Assembly (NCBI RefSeq): GCF_000238795.1
Contig: NZ_AFNK01000071.1
Coordinates: 124,001 to 188,000, forward strand
Reading direction: 5' to 3'
Length of the DNA: 64,000 bases
From: Haemophilus sputorum CCUG 13788
GTDB lineage: Bacteria > Pseudomonadota > Gammaproteobacteria > Enterobacterales > Pasteurellaceae
Shown here piece after piece: positions 28,338 to 36,905 of this stretch (positions within the stretch are counted from its first letter, which is position 1; the number at the start of each line of letters is the position of its first letter). The notes beneath the pieces are model-generated. The model was not told the origin of the DNA and did not search any database. It was given only the letters and a program-made list of their open reading frames with translations. The position numbers were made by a program, and so were the translations under genes.

Positions 28338-29186
28338 TTATGGTGTAATGACTTCTGGTTTTGGCAATATACAACCTGTCTCATTCTCCATATCGCAAGC
28401 TGTTGCACAAAGGCCTTCCATGACCGTTTTACAGTTACGCCCACCTTTTGACTGACATTGCGCAATCACATCTTTATTTGCGCCTGCTTTATTGGCACCT
28501 ACACCAAACACATCAAAGTAAGCCCCATTACGCTCCCCCGTTCCACTTGATAGACAGAGGTTGCTATAAGATACAACTACTTTACAAGCCTTACCGCCAT
28601 CATCTTTACATTGCTCTAAAGCATCTTCTTCAGCCTCTTTTCGCGAGCTATATGCTTTATCCGATCCCCACATCATTTTGTTATTATCCGCAGAGTTAGC
28701 AATACTCATCCATAAACTTTGTCGTGTTAACGTTTGTGCTAATTTGGCCTCATCATAGGCTACCTCATCCATATTTTGACAATTAAATTCTTTATCAATA
28801 TCACCAAACCCCGTATCAGAACGGTCAGAAGTAATTTTGCCTTCAATGTCAGTAAATACATAATTCCATCTATATCTACCTGTAAATTGATGTTCTGTTT
28901 GCGTATAAATAGTTGTACCATAAGCATGATGGCCTCGGCCTACTTCACGGTCATATGTATGGTAAATAGGTTTAGCAAAACCATAAATAAGAAATGGCTT
29001 ATCTTTATCCTTACAAATCTTTTTAGTATCTGGCTCAACCCCTTTATCTGCTATAAATTCGTTAATATCTTTACCTGACCAATATAATGTTGTACCTAGA
29101 TGAGCATAAGTTGCACAGCCAGATAACCACATTGAAGCACATAATGCTGCTGAGACATGCAATAAACGTTTTCCACTAAAAATCAT
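28338..29186 (-). CDS. DUF4189-like lipoprotein, copy 1
   Basis: A 282-aa lipoprotein with lipobox LSGC (Cys24) and the same two-domain plan as the gene downstream: YAHLGTTLYWSGKDINEF, GRGHHAYGTTIYT, TGFGDIDKEFNC, then a cysteine-rich repeat domain (WGSDKAYSSRKEAEEDALEQCKDDGGKACKV and AGANKDVIAQCQSKGGRNCKTV). The two genes are tandem duplicates. A GGAG-type ribosome-binding site (AAAGGAGATTAG) is present. It is divergent from frr. The role is unknown; the fold suggests an exported, disulfide-stabilised protein. Confidence 0.75.
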   Translation of the reverse strand: MIFSGKRLLHVSAALCASMWLSGCATYAHLGTTLYWSGKDINEFIADKGVEPDTKKICKDKDKPFLIYGFAKPIYHTYDREVGRGHHAYGTTIYTQTEHQFTGRYRWNYVFTDIEGKITSDRSDTGFGDIDKEFNCQNMDEVAYDEAKLAQTLTRQSLWMSIANSADNNKMMWGSDKAYSSRKEAEEDALEQCKDDGGKACKVVVSYSNLCLSSGTGERNGAYFDVFGVGANKAGANKDVIAQCQSKGGRNCKTVMEGLCATACDMENETGCILPKPEVITP

Positions 29187-29339
29187 ACTAATCTCCTTTG
29201 GTATTAAAGCCCCTGAAGCATACTATAAAGTTGCACCTTACACAATATAAATTTCTATAGAAAAAATAAAAGATTCAAAATTTGCTAAAAATCCAGTAAA
29301 ATCACGATGTTTATCTTTATCTATTGAAAGGACAATTGA

Positions 29340-29897
29340 ATGATTAACGAAATCAAACAAGATGCACAAGCTCGTATGGAAAAAAGCTTAGAAGCGTTAA
29401 AAAGCCATATTTCAAAAATCCGCACAGGTCGTGCACAACCATCTTTATTAGATGGTTTACAAGTAGAATACTACGGTTCACCAACACCATTACGTCAAGT
29501 TGCTAACGTTGTTGCTGAAGATGCACGTACTTTAGCAGTAAACGTATTTGATAAAAGCCTGATTGGTGCTGTAGAAAAAGCCATTTTAACTTCAGATTTA
29601 GGTTTAAACCCATCTTCTGCTGGTACCACTATCCGTGTTCCACTTCCACCATTAACAGAAGAACGTCGTCGCGATTTAATCAAAATCGTTAAATCTGAAG
29701 GCGAACAAGGTAAAATTGCTGTTCGTAACGTACGTCGTGATGCCAATGATCAAATCAAAGCATTATTAAAAGACAAAGAAATCAGCGAAAATGAACAACA
29801 CAAAGCAGAAGAAGAAATTCAAAAATTAACCGACAGCTATGTGAAAAAAGTTGATGAAGTATTAGCAGCAAAAGAAAAAGAGTTACTCGATTTCTAA
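29340..29897 (+). CDS. frr: Ribosome recycling factor
   Basis: Splits the post-termination ribosome together with EF-G. The 185-aa product matches the family throughout: [63 protein letters not shown] and the long helices of the three-helix bundle. GAAAGGACAATTG gives the ribosome-binding site. It is a single-gene unit with its own terminator. Confidence 0.97.
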   Translation: MINEIKQDAQARMEKSLEALKSHISKIRTGRAQPSLLDGLQVEYYGSPTPLRQVANVVAEDARTLAVNVFDKSLIGAVEKAILTSDLGLNPSSAGTTIRVPLPPLTEERRRDLIKIVKSEGEQGKIAVRNVRRDANDQIKALLKDKEISENEQHKAEEEIQKLTDSYVKKVDEVLAAKEKELLDF

Positions 29898-29932
29898 TTT
29901 GCAAAATGCGTTAAAAAACACACCGCTTGTAT

Positions 29933-29961
29933 AGCACCCGCAGCAATGTAGGTGCTTTTTT
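29933..29961 (+). terminator. Terminator of frr
   Basis: AGCACC and GGTGCT form a 6-bp stem with a 12-nt loop and are followed by TTTTTT. An exact USS (29922-29930) lies immediately before it. Confidence 0.75.
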
Positions 29962-29997
29962 ATTGCTTATTGATCTTACATTCCTTAACCCAATAAT

Positions 29998-30020
29998 GCT
30001 ATATACAAAAATACATAAAG
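29998..30020 (+). promoter_or_regulatory. ModE-like operator upstream of molB
   Basis: GCTATAT-N7-TACATAAAG has the spacing and most bases of the E. coli modA operator half-sites (GTTATAT-N7-TACATAACG). It lies 54-76 bp before the molB start. A second AT palindrome, TTATATAATTATATAA (30039-30054), follows and may contain the -10. ModE binding is inferred from pattern and context. Confidence 0.55.
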
Positions 30021-30073
30021 AGTTTATCATGCAATTCATTATATAATTATATAAATAACCATTTAATTAGAGC

Positions 30074-31060
30074 ATGAAAAAATCCTCCCTTACCTTTCCC
30101 CTTTTACTTTGCCTGCTTATTGGGCTCATTTTATGTTCGCTTTCTTGGGGGCGTTTTGCGATTCCGCTTGAGAATGTTGTACAAAGTCTTATTGGCAATA
30201 ATATCAATGATGTGCAAAACAACATTATTTTTAACCTTCGTTTGCCTCGTGTAATTGCTGCCATGCTTGTCGGTGCTTCATTAGCTATTGCGGGTGTGGT
30301 ATATCAAGGTATTTTCCGCAATCCTTTGGTTTCACCTGATATTTTAGGGGTATCTAATGGCGCTTGTGTTGGTGCGGCATTGGCGATTTTAATCGGTTCA
30401 GGGATGCTGGGCATTCAAGCCTTTGCCTTTGTCGGTGGTTTGATTGCCGTCTTACTCACCATGAATTTACCACGTTTAATTCAACGCGACTCCACCATTG
30501 TTTTAGTGCTTTCCGGCATTATCGTTTCGGGCTTTATGATGGCGACATTAGGCCTATTGAAATATCTTGCTGATCCTGAAACTCAGCTGGCTGATATCGT
30601 TTACTGGCAATTAGGTAGCCTAACCAAATCTAACTACGATAACTTGCTCGTCCTTTCACCAATCATTTTACTTACTACCCTTGGCTTATTTTTAATGCGT
30701 TGGCGTATCAATGTGCTTTCATTGGGGGATCGTGAAGCAAAATTAATTGGGGCAAATATTCGATTAGAGCGTGGATTAATGGTAGTTTGTGCCACGTTGT
30801 TGACCGCTTCATCCGTTTGCTTAAGCGGGACAATCGGTTGGCTAGGTTTAGTGATTCCGCATTTAGCGCGTCTTTTCATTGGTGATAACAATGTTAAAAG
30901 TTTACCGCTAGCTGGACTTATCGGCGCTATTTTCTTGCTCGTTATCGACACTCTCGCCCGCAACTTATACATTCAAGAAATTCCGCTCGGCATTCTCACC
31001 GGCTTTATCGGTGCGCCATTCTTTGCTTGGGTTCTGATTAAACAAAAGGTGGTGGACTAA
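30074..31060 (+). CDS. molB: Molybdate/tungstate ABC transporter permease MolB (FecCD family)
   Basis: A 328-aa permease of the FecCD/BtuC type with about ten membrane helices. Family motifs are RLPRVIAAMLVGASLAIAGVVYQGIFRNPLVSPDILGVSNGA and the ATPase-contact GTIGWLGLVIPHLARLF. Alone it could be a siderophore permease. The molybdate/tungstate role comes from resemblance to the MolBCA system of H. influenzae (HI1470-1472), the molbindin gene at the end of the cluster, and ModE-like palindromes. Its stop overlaps the molC start by one base. Confidence 0.82.
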   Translation: MKKSSLTFPLLLCLLIGLILCSLSWGRFAIPLENVVQSLIGNNINDVQNNIIFNLRLPRVIAAMLVGASLAIAGVVYQGIFRNPLVSPDILGVSNGACVGAALAILIGSGMLGIQAFAFVGGLIAVLLTMNLPRLIQRDSTIVLVLSGIIVSGFMMATLGLLKYLADPETQLADIVYWQLGSLTKSNYDNLLVLSPIILLTTLGLFLMRWRINVLSLGDREAKLIGANIRLERGLMVVCATLLTASSVCLSGTIGWLGLVIPHLARLFIGDNNVKSLPLAGLIGAIFLLVIDTLARNLYIQEIPLGILTGFIGAPFFAWVLIKQKVVD

Positions 31061-31848
31061 TGCTGAAAATTGACAATCTGTATTACTGGCACAACGTTGA
31101 ACATTCGCTACTCAATGGTATTGATCTCACTTTACAGAAAGGTGAACTGCTAACCATTCTTGGTGCTAATGGTCGTGGTAAATCAACGTTATTAAACTGT
31201 ATCGCGGGGCTTTTGAAACCAAAGAGCGGTCAGATTTTGTTGGATAATTGCAAATTAAGCGAAATGAGCAGTAAGCAAATTGCTCAAAAAATTGCTTATG
31301 TCTCGCAACATAGCCCGCAAACCTATCAATATCGCGTGCGTGATTATGTGGTTCTCGGACGCGCTGCGCATTTAGGTGTGCTTGATAAACCTAATGAAAC
31401 TGATTTTGCATTGGTTGATGAAGCTTTAAATAAACTCGGCATTAGCCATTTTGCTGACAGAATTTATATGCAAATGAGTGGCGGTGAAAAGCAACTGGTC
31501 AATCTTGCGCGTATTTTGGTGCAACAACCGCAACTAATTTTATTTGATGAACCCACTTCGGCATTGGATTATGGCAATGTGTTTAAAACCTTAAGCCTAA
31601 TAAAAGAGCTCTCACAACAAGGCTTTACCATTATCATGACAACACACAATCCCGATCATCCCATGTTGTTGCATAGCGCACTGCCCCACAGCCGTGTAAG
31701 CATCTTAAATGAACACGGCAAATTACAAACAGGTACGGCACCAGAAATCATTACCGAAGCCAACCTGAAAGCGCTTTATCAAACGGATTTACGCTTAGTT
31801 GATGTGCCGGCATTACAGCGCCAAATTTGTGCGATAACCCATTTATAA
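31060..31848 (+). CDS. molC: Molybdate/tungstate ABC transporter ATPase MolC
   Basis: A 262-aa ATPase. Walker A is GANGRGKST, the signature MSGGEKQL, Walker B LILFDEPTSALD and the switch histidine is in TTHNPDH. It is of the FecE/BtuD class that works with FecCD permeases. The ATG overlaps the molB stop (TAATG). The C-terminus (TEANLKALYQTDLRLVDV) is typical of MolC/FecE-like proteins. Confidence 0.83.
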   Translation: MLKIDNLYYWHNVEHSLLNGIDLTLQKGELLTILGANGRGKSTLLNCIAGLLKPKSGQILLDNCKLSEMSSKQIAQKIAYVSQHSPQTYQYRVRDYVVLGRAAHLGVLDKPNETDFALVDEALNKLGISHFADRIYMQMSGGEKQLVNLARILVQQPQLILFDEPTSALDYGNVFKTLSLIKELSQQGFTIIMTTHNPDHPMLLHSALPHSRVSILNEHGKLQTGTAPEIITEANLKALYQTDLRLVDVPALQRQICAITHL

Positions 31849-31869
31849 ACCCACTAGAAGGAAATTCAT

Positions 31870-32904
31870 ATGTTGAAACATTCTCTAAAAAAAGGCTTGA
31901 TTGCCCTTTCTCTTGCTGCCTGTTTTGCCCTACCGCTGCAAGCGAAAGTTATCACGGATGTTGAAGGAAACAAAATCGAACTACCAGACAACGTTCAACG
32001 CGTTGCCGATCTTTGGCATGCCAATAACCAAATCGTCTTGTTATTAGGCGGTGCAAATAAACTGGTTGGCACGACTACATCTATCGCAGCCAATCCTTGG
32101 TATAGCGAAGTATATCCCAATATCAAAAACGTACCGGTATTAACCAACGGCGAAACCATTCAAACGGAAGAACTATTGAGCCACAAACCAGATGCAGTAT
32201 TGCTCTCGAAAAAATCCATGTTAACTGAAGTGGAACAAGCGGGCTTAAAAGGTGTTCGTGTAAGTTTCCAAGATTTTGATGGCTTGAAGAAAACTGTACG
32301 CATCACAGCTGAAGTGTTAGGTGATAAAGCCCCTGAAATCGCAGAAAGCTATATCAAAGAATTAGAAGGTAACATTCAATTTGTGGAGGGTCGTCTTAAA
32401 GACCTCAAAGATGAACAACGCCCAACGGTGTTACATATCACTAAAGGCTCTGATTTGTTGATGATTGACGGCGGAAAATCCATGATCGGCGAATGGATTA
32501 AATTAGCCGGCGGTAAAAGCGTGTTACCAGATGAAGCCAATATGGTAACCGTGACCGTAGAAAGCATTATTCAAGCGAATCCAGATGTTATTATTATTGG
32601 CAGCAGCGGCAATAAAGCCCAAGCGGCAATCGAAAAAATCAAAGCTGATCCAGCATGGCAATCAATAAGTGCGGTCAAAAATAATCGTATTTATGCCAAC
32701 CCAACCGGCACATTCCCATGGGATCGCTATAGTGCAGAAGAAGCGTTACAAATTCTTTGGGCAGCTCAACTTTTCCATCCTGAACAATTTAAAGATTTGA
32801 ATATGGTGGAAAAAACACAAGCCTTCTACAAAAAATATTACGGCTATGCGTTAAGTAAAGAAAATGCCGAGCGAATCTTAAAAGGCTTATCACCTATTAA
32901 GTAG
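31870..32904 (+). CDS. molA: Molybdate/tungstate-binding protein MolA (class III SBP)
   Basis: Periplasmic binding protein, 344 aa, with signal peptide MLKHSLKKGLIALSLAACFALPLQA. It has the two-lobe, single-helix-linker (cluster A-III) build: DLWHANNQIVLLLGGANKLVGTT, ELLSHKPDAVLLSKK, ANPDVIIIG and NPTGTFPWDRYSAEEALQILW. This class usually binds siderophores or B12; the H. influenzae relative MolA binds molybdate and tungstate. AGAAGGAAA provides the ribosome-binding site, 21 bp after molC. An AAGTGCGGT USS lies at 32667. Confidence 0.83.
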   Translation: MLKHSLKKGLIALSLAACFALPLQAKVITDVEGNKIELPDNVQRVADLWHANNQIVLLLGGANKLVGTTTSIAANPWYSEVYPNIKNVPVLTNGETIQTEELLSHKPDAVLLSKKSMLTEVEQAGLKGVRVSFQDFDGLKKTVRITAEVLGDKAPEIAESYIKELEGNIQFVEGRLKDLKDEQRPTVLHITKGSDLLMIDGGKSMIGEWIKLAGGKSVLPDEANMVTVTVESIIQANPDVIIIGSSGNKAQAAIEKIKADPAWQSISAVKNNRIYANPTGTFPWDRYSAEEALQILWAAQLFHPEQFKDLNMVEKTQAFYKKYYGYALSKENAERILKGLSPIK

Positions 32905-32914
32905 TATTTTCAAC

Positions 32915-32934
32915 TTATATATTTACCTATATAA
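32915..32934 (+). promoter_or_regulatory. ModE-like palindrome upstream of mop
   Basis: TTATATA-N6-TATATAA is a perfect palindrome with the TATATA-N6-TATATA pattern reported for ModE sites. It lies 39 bp before the mop start and 11 bp after the molA stop. It suggests that mop has its own molybdate-controlled promoter. Confidence 0.6.
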
Positions 32935-32972
32935 TACCTACTCTGTTTAACTCAAACATAAGGAAATGCTTA

Positions 32973-33182
32973 ATGAAAATTAGCGCAAGAAATCAACTTA
33001 AAGGTACTGTAAAATCAATCGAAACTGGTTCAGTGAACGCAATTGTACACATTGATATCGGTAACGGTAACGTAATTTCTTCTACCATCTCTATCGATGC
33101 AGTAAAAGAATTAGGTTTAGCAGTTGGTAAAGAGGCATATGCGATTATCAAAGCAACCTCTGTAATGGTTGGTGTTGAATAA
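32973..33182 (+). CDS. mop: Molbindin (molybdopterin/molybdate-binding Mop protein)
   Basis: A 69-aa single Mop (TOBE) domain that forms a hexameric ring binding molybdate or tungstate oxyanions, probably as a cytoplasmic store. The sequence MKISARNQLKGTVKSIETGS followed by VNAIVHIDIGNGN and ending KEAYAIIKATSVMVGVE is the classic molbindin. Its position right after molBCA strengthens the metal assignment of that importer. It has its own ModE-like palindrome, a strong AAGGAAA ribosome-binding site and a perfect terminator. Confidence 0.95.
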   Translation: MKISARNQLKGTVKSIETGSVNAIVHIDIGNGNVISSTISIDAVKELGLAVGKEAYAIIKATSVMVGVE

Positions 33183-33197
33183 TCTCTTACTATAAAA

Positions 33198-33226
33198 AAA
33201 TAGCCGTAATATACGGCTATTTTTTT
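33198..33226 (+). terminator. Terminator of mop
   Basis: A perfect stem TAGCCGTA/TACGGCTA (33201-33208 and 33212-33219) with a 3-nt loop is followed by TTTTTTT. Flanking A and T runs extend the stem, so it could also serve the convergent rimK transcript. Confidence 0.9.
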
Positions 33227-33279
33227 GTGCTTTAACAAGCAAATAAGGTATAAATAGGACTTCAAATATCCCAAAAAAC

Positions 33280-34203
33280 TTAAACGGTTTTCTCTTTTTT
33301 CGCAAATAAATACTCTACCATCTGTTTTGCAATATTCATACCTGTAGCCTGTTCAATGCCTTCTAATCCTGGGCTAGCATTAACCTCTAGCACTAAAAAG
33401 CCATCTGCAGATTGAATTAAATCAACACCAGCTACATCTAACCCAATCACTCTAGCCGCACGTACTGCCAAATCTTGTAGCGCTTGAGATAACTCAATTT
33501 TTTTAGCCTGTCCACCTTGGTGTAAATTGGCTCGGAAGTCATTTTCTGCGCCTGAACGCTGCATCGCGGCTATAACTTGGTTACCGATAACAAAAGCGCG
33601 AATATCCTGCCCTTTGGCTTCTGGCACAAAATCTTGTAACAAGGCTTGAATATTTGCTTGCGTAAAAGTTTCTAATAAACTGACCGCTTGTGGCTGATTG
33701 TCAGATAACATCACCCCAATGCCTTGCGAACCAACTAAAGTTTTTATCACAACAGGTGATGAATGCCATTGCACTGCCGATTTTTTTTCAAAGAGAGAGC
33801 CAGATAAAGAGCTCGTCGGAATAGGAATATGATTAGCAGCTAAAACTTGTAAACTCTGCCATTTATCTCGAGCGAGCCCAATGGCTTGCGCTGTATTCAG
33901 CGTTGGAATGCCTAGCGCCTCAAAAAGTTGTACAACTCTGCAACCCATTTCTGTACTTGAAGTGCCAAAGCGAGGTAAAACAGCTTGGTAATCACTAATT
34001 TCAACTGGAACTTGGCGATTTTTAGGATTATCACCCGCTTGATACCATACTTCGCACTGCACGTTATTTTGCTGCTTTACTAACTTAAGCGACATTTTAT
34101 TTGGATCAAGAATATCCAGTTCAATCCCTTTTGCCTCACAAGCTTGCTTCAAACGTTCACAACTATATAAACGAGGCTCTCGACAAAGTACCAACCATTT
34201 CAT
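33280..34203 (-). CDS. rimK: Alpha-L-glutamate ligase RimK
   Basis: ATP-grasp ligase that adds glutamates to the C-terminus of ribosomal protein S6. It has 307 aa. ATP-grasp features are VVIKTLVGSQGIGVML, the metal-binding DVAGVDLI and LEVNASPGLEGIEQATG. Its ATG overlaps the nfsA stop by 4 bp (ATGA), the same pairing as nfsA-rimK in E. coli. An exact USS lies inside at 33683-33691. Confidence 0.93.
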   Translation of the reverse strand: MKWLVLCREPRLYSCERLKQACEAKGIELDILDPNKMSLKLVKQQNNVQCEVWYQAGDNPKNRQVPVEISDYQAVLPRFGTSSTEMGCRVVQLFEALGIPTLNTAQAIGLARDKWQSLQVLAANHIPIPTSSLSGSLFEKKSAVQWHSSPVVIKTLVGSQGIGVMLSDNQPQAVSLLETFTQANIQALLQDFVPEAKGQDIRAFVIGNQVIAAMQRSGAENDFRANLHQGGQAKKIELSQALQDLAVRAARVIGLDVAGVDLIQSADGFLVLEVNASPGLEGIEQATGMNIAKQMVEYLFAKKEKTV

Positions 34204-34919
34204 CGTTTTATCAATCCTTTAGATTGTAAAAATGGCAAAATATGTGGGCGAACCGGTTGATTCAATGTTTTATTCAGTGCCACTTCCCAACCTTGAGCTT
34301 GCCCCGTACGCGCTTGATAGTAAGCGGTCAATTCTGCATTATATTTTGCAAATTCAGTCTCATTTAAAGGTTGATGCTGATTTTCAAAGCAAACTAATGA
34401 TTGAGGGAAACGAGGTTTTAATGCAGGATCTTGCGCAGGGTAACCCAAACACAACCCAACCAATGGCACGCAATATTGAGGCAAGTGAAGTAATGTTGCG
34501 ACTGCTTCAATTTCATTGCGCAAGGCACCGATATACACACCGCCTAATCCCAAAGACTCTGCTGTAAGCAGTACATTTTGCGCGAAGATGCCAACATCAA
34601 CTGCACCAATCAATGAAACCTCTGCCCAATCCAACTGTGATTCTGGCTGAAGCTGTTTATGTTTTGAAAAATCAATACAGAACACTAAAAACTCAGCACA
34701 TTCCGCGACATATGCCATACTGGATAAAGCACTAATTTGTTGACGAATATCTTGATCTGTCACTCGAATTACGGTTACACATTGCAAGTGATTGGAACTT
34801 GATGCTGACTGCCCTGCAGCAATAAGCTGTTGGAATAGATTTTCCGAAATCGGCTCATCTGTGAATTTTCGAATAGAACGATGAGCCAATGCCGTTTCTA
34901 ATGTTGATTTGCTTTGCAT
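34200..34919 (-). CDS. nfsA: Oxygen-insensitive NADPH nitroreductase NfsA
   Basis: FMN enzyme that reduces nitro compounds and quinones with NADPH. It has 239 aa. Family markers are AHRSIRKFTDEPIS, ASSSNHLQCVTVIRV, LIGAVDVGIFAQNVLLTAESLGLGGVYIGALRN and GLCLGYPAQDPALKPR. The start at 34919 is supported by AGAGGTAAT; the frame extends upstream into mtgA. Its stop overlaps the rimK start. Confidence 0.93.
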   Translation of the reverse strand: MQSKSTLETALAHRSIRKFTDEPISENLFQQLIAAGQSASSSNHLQCVTVIRVTDQDIRQQISALSSMAYVAECAEFLVFCIDFSKHKQLQPESQLDWAEVSLIGAVDVGIFAQNVLLTAESLGLGGVYIGALRNEIEAVATLLHLPQYCVPLVGLCLGYPAQDPALKPRFPQSLVCFENQHQPLNETEFAKYNAELTAYYQARTGQAQGWEVALNKTLNQPVRPHILPFLQSKGLIKR

Positions 34920-34927
34920 ATTACCTC

Positions 34928-35704
34928 TTAAAGTTTTTCTAAATAATTTTTGCCACCTAAATTGTTCACTTGGCGCATAATCCACGCTTGGCGTTTTCTC
35001 ATCGTTGGGCCAGGTTTATTCACTCGATAAACTTGTGGATTCGGTAAAGAGGCCGCCAATAGTGCAGCTTCTTGGAGACTGAGTTGATTAGCCGATTTAT
35101 TAAAGAAATGTCGGGCTGCCGCTTCAACACCAAAAATCCCATCACCAAATTCTGCCACGTTGAGATATACTTCTAAAATCCGCGCTTTGCCCCAAACATT
35201 TTCCACCACTAAAGTCATCGGTAACTCAATACCTTTACGAATCCAGCTCTGTCCATGCCACAAAAACATATTTTTAACGGTTTGTTGAGAAATGGTTGAA
35301 GCCCCTACAACCTTTTTCGATTTACCGTTGCGGATCAACGCGCGCTGAATCGCATTTAAATCAATGCCAAAATGGCTTTCAAAGGTTTGGTCTTCACTAG
35401 CAATCACGGCCATTTGCATCTGCCACGCAATTTGATCTAGGCTGACCCATTTTTTTTGGATGTCATAACGTTCATCAGCAAACAAATGATAAACTTTCTG
35501 TTGCAACATATAAGCAGAGTATGGCACCGGTAATACACTAAATAGCATCACGAGTGCTAAAAATCCCCCTACAAGGCTAGTCCCTAAACGAGTTGAGCCA
35601 AACCAGAACCAGCCCATTTTTGAGCGAATCTGCTTTGGCACAAAAAAACGAATGACTTGTTGCAAAAGACGATTCATCCAACTGGATTTTCTACGCTTTG
35701 CCAT
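34928..35704 (-). CDS. mtgA: Monofunctional biosynthetic peptidoglycan transglycosylase
   Basis: Polymerises glycan strands from lipid II. The 258-aa product has one N-terminal membrane anchor (about residues 40-62) and a GT51 domain with the catalytic glutamate in VIASEDQTFESHFGID, then GASTISQQTVKNMFLW, the second glutamate segment RILEVYLNVAEFGDGIFGVEAAA, and SLQEAALLAASLPNP. It overlaps the end of trpR by 14 bp and is followed 8 bp later by nfsA. Confidence 0.95.
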   Translation of the reverse strand: MAKRRKSSWMNRLLQQVIRFFVPKQIRSKMGWFWFGSTRLGTSLVGGFLALVMLFSVLPVPYSAYMLQQKVYHLFADERYDIQKKWVSLDQIAWQMQMAVIASEDQTFESHFGIDLNAIQRALIRNGKSKKVVGASTISQQTVKNMFLWHGQSWIRKGIELPMTLVVENVWGKARILEVYLNVAEFGDGIFGVEAAARHFFNKSANQLSLQEAALLAASLPNPQVYRVNKPGPTMRKRQAWIMRQVNNLGGKNYLEKL

Positions 35705-35999
35705 TTAAATTCTCGTTTATCCAAACTAAAAAATCGGGATTTAACGTTTTTAACATATTTGACCCACGCGTAATGGTTGCAGCACTCGTGTTAAGCTTTT
35801 GTTGAATCTCACGCTGCGAACAATCATTTTTTAACAGAGCTTGCACAATTCTTAAACGAAGCCCCATTGACTCTCGCTCATCAGGCGTTAGAAAACAGGA
35901 AAAAAATTCATCTAACCGTTCTTCTTTTACCGCGACTTTGAGTAAATCAATAAAATCTTGCCACTCATTTGCATCTCGTTGATTTTCTAGTATTTTCAT
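35691..35999 (-). CDS. trpR: Trp operon repressor TrpR
   Basis: Tryptophan-dependent repressor, 102 aa. The helix-turn-helix region LRLRIVQALLKNDCSQREIQQKLNTSAATITRGSNMLK is diagnostic. I place the start at 35999 (MKILENQRDANEW) behind GGTGG. The longer frame to 36026 begins inside a USS hairpin and adds residues not seen in the family. It overlaps mtgA by 14 bp. I see no clear trp operator in the 67 bp before it. Confidence 0.93.
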   Translation of the reverse strand: MKILENQRDANEWQDFIDLLKVAVKEERLDEFFSCFLTPDERESMGLRLRIVQALLKNDCSQREIQQKLNTSAATITRGSNMLKTLNPDFLVWINENLNGKA

Positions 36000-36014
36000 A
36001 ATCAGCCACCAGAA

Positions 36015-36058
36015 AAGCGGTCTCATTTTCGCAAAATTTTGCCAAAATCAGACCGCTT
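36015..36058. terminator. Inverted USS pair downstream of lolA
   Basis: AAGCGGTCT (36015-36023) and AGACCGCTT (36050-36058) form a perfect stem; the second arm is part of an exact USS (36052-36060). An inner AT-rich repeat around GCAAAATTTTGC extends the structure. It lies 6 bp after the lolA stop and just before trpR, so the trpR promoter must overlap it. Confidence 0.75.
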
Positions 36059-36066
36059 GTTATATG

Positions 36067-36705
36067 CTATTTTTTCTTTTTACCGCCGCGTTGATCATCC
36101 ACTTCTACGCCTTTTGGCACGTCAAATTTGAAGAGATCAGCTGCAATTGGGTTGTTGTTAATGTTTCGTAAATTATAAAGATTGCTTTGACCATCGCGCT
36201 CAATGGTGCTGAACCCTTTTAATAATCCATTCGCATCAATACGCACATCAAATTGTTTTAAGCTACTTTTCTTCGATTTTGGTTTAAGTACGAAAGTATC
36301 AACATTTTGTGTAACATCATACTGTGCCCAGTGATTTTCGTTATTACTGGTAAGAAGTACAAATGGCGTATTATTTACTGCATCTTGCACCGTATTTACC
36401 GTTACTTGTGAAACAAAAGGATCATAGAACCATACATTTTCACCATCCGAAACAATCAAATTTTCTTGTGGTGACTTAGTATCCATACGGAATAAGTTAG
36501 GACGTTTTACTTGAAATTTGCCCTTTCCACTTTGTACTTGTTTTCCTTTGCTTGAGCGTACTGTTTGTTCGAAATCCGCGCTATATTGACTTACTTTTTC
36601 TAAGCGACTTTGTAATTCGCTTACCGCTTGAGCATCTGCTAATGCCATTTGTGATAATGAGAAAAAAGCTAAACCAATTAACGATTTTTTAAAAAATGTT
36701 TTCAT
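36067..36705 (-). CDS. lolA: Outer-membrane lipoprotein carrier protein LolA
   Basis: Periplasmic chaperone that carries lipoproteins from LolCDE to LolB. The start at 36705 ([23 protein letters not shown] signal peptide) has AAAGGAA in place; the frame extends to 36777 without support. It has 212 aa. Family segments are [56 protein letters not shown] and [18 protein letters not shown]. The window also encodes many of its clients (bamE, lptE and at least three other lipoproteins). Confidence 0.95.
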   Translation of the reverse strand: MKTFFKKSLIGLAFFSLSQMALADAQAVSELQSRLEKVSQYSADFEQTVRSSKGKQVQSGKGKFQVKRPNLFRMDTKSPQENLIVSDGENVWFYDPFVSQVTVNTVQDAVNNTPFVLLTSNNENHWAQYDVTQNVDTFVLKPKSKKSSLKQFDVRIDANGLLKGFSTIERDGQSNLYNLRNINNNPIAADLFKFDVPKGVEVDDQRGGKKKK

Positions 36706-36861
36706 AAATATTCCTTTTAGAAGACAAAGAAAGTTGCTTCTTTGACAATAAAATCGAAAAAAGTTCGACCATTGCACTAGCGTAGTATTGCATTTAAACA
36801 GATGAAAATCTACCGTTCATTTGCTTTTAGCAATGACTACTCGCTTAATTTTTTCGATAAA

Positions 36862-36888
36862 AAAGGCGAAGAATCTCTCTTCGCCTTT
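36862..36888. terminator. Terminator of lysS
   Basis: A perfect 11-bp stem AAAGGCGAAGA/TCTTCGCCTTT with a 5-nt loop gives a T tract on the minus strand (CCTTTTTTATCG). It lies 18 bp after the lysS stop. Confidence 0.88.
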
Positions 36889-36905
36889 ATCTTATTTTCT
36901 ATTGA

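Noticed and set aside
28243-29078. Several plus-strand frames of 70-100 codons opposite the DUF4189-like genes
   Set aside because: Composition is biased and they mirror the coding strand of two clear lipoprotein genes; no signals support them.
30039-30054. TTATATAATTATATAA palindrome as a separate operator
   Set aside because: It is plain AT sequence likely to contain the molB -10; without conservation data I kept only the ModE-like site as a feature.
29897-30073. Molybdenum-cofactor riboswitch before molB
   Set aside because: The 177-bp gap is taken up by the frr terminator, a USS and AT-rich operator sequence; no structured conserved element is seen.
36000-36026. Longer trpR start at 36026
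   Set aside because: It lies in a USS hairpin; ATG 35999 has a GGTGG ribosome-binding site and gives the usual TrpR length.
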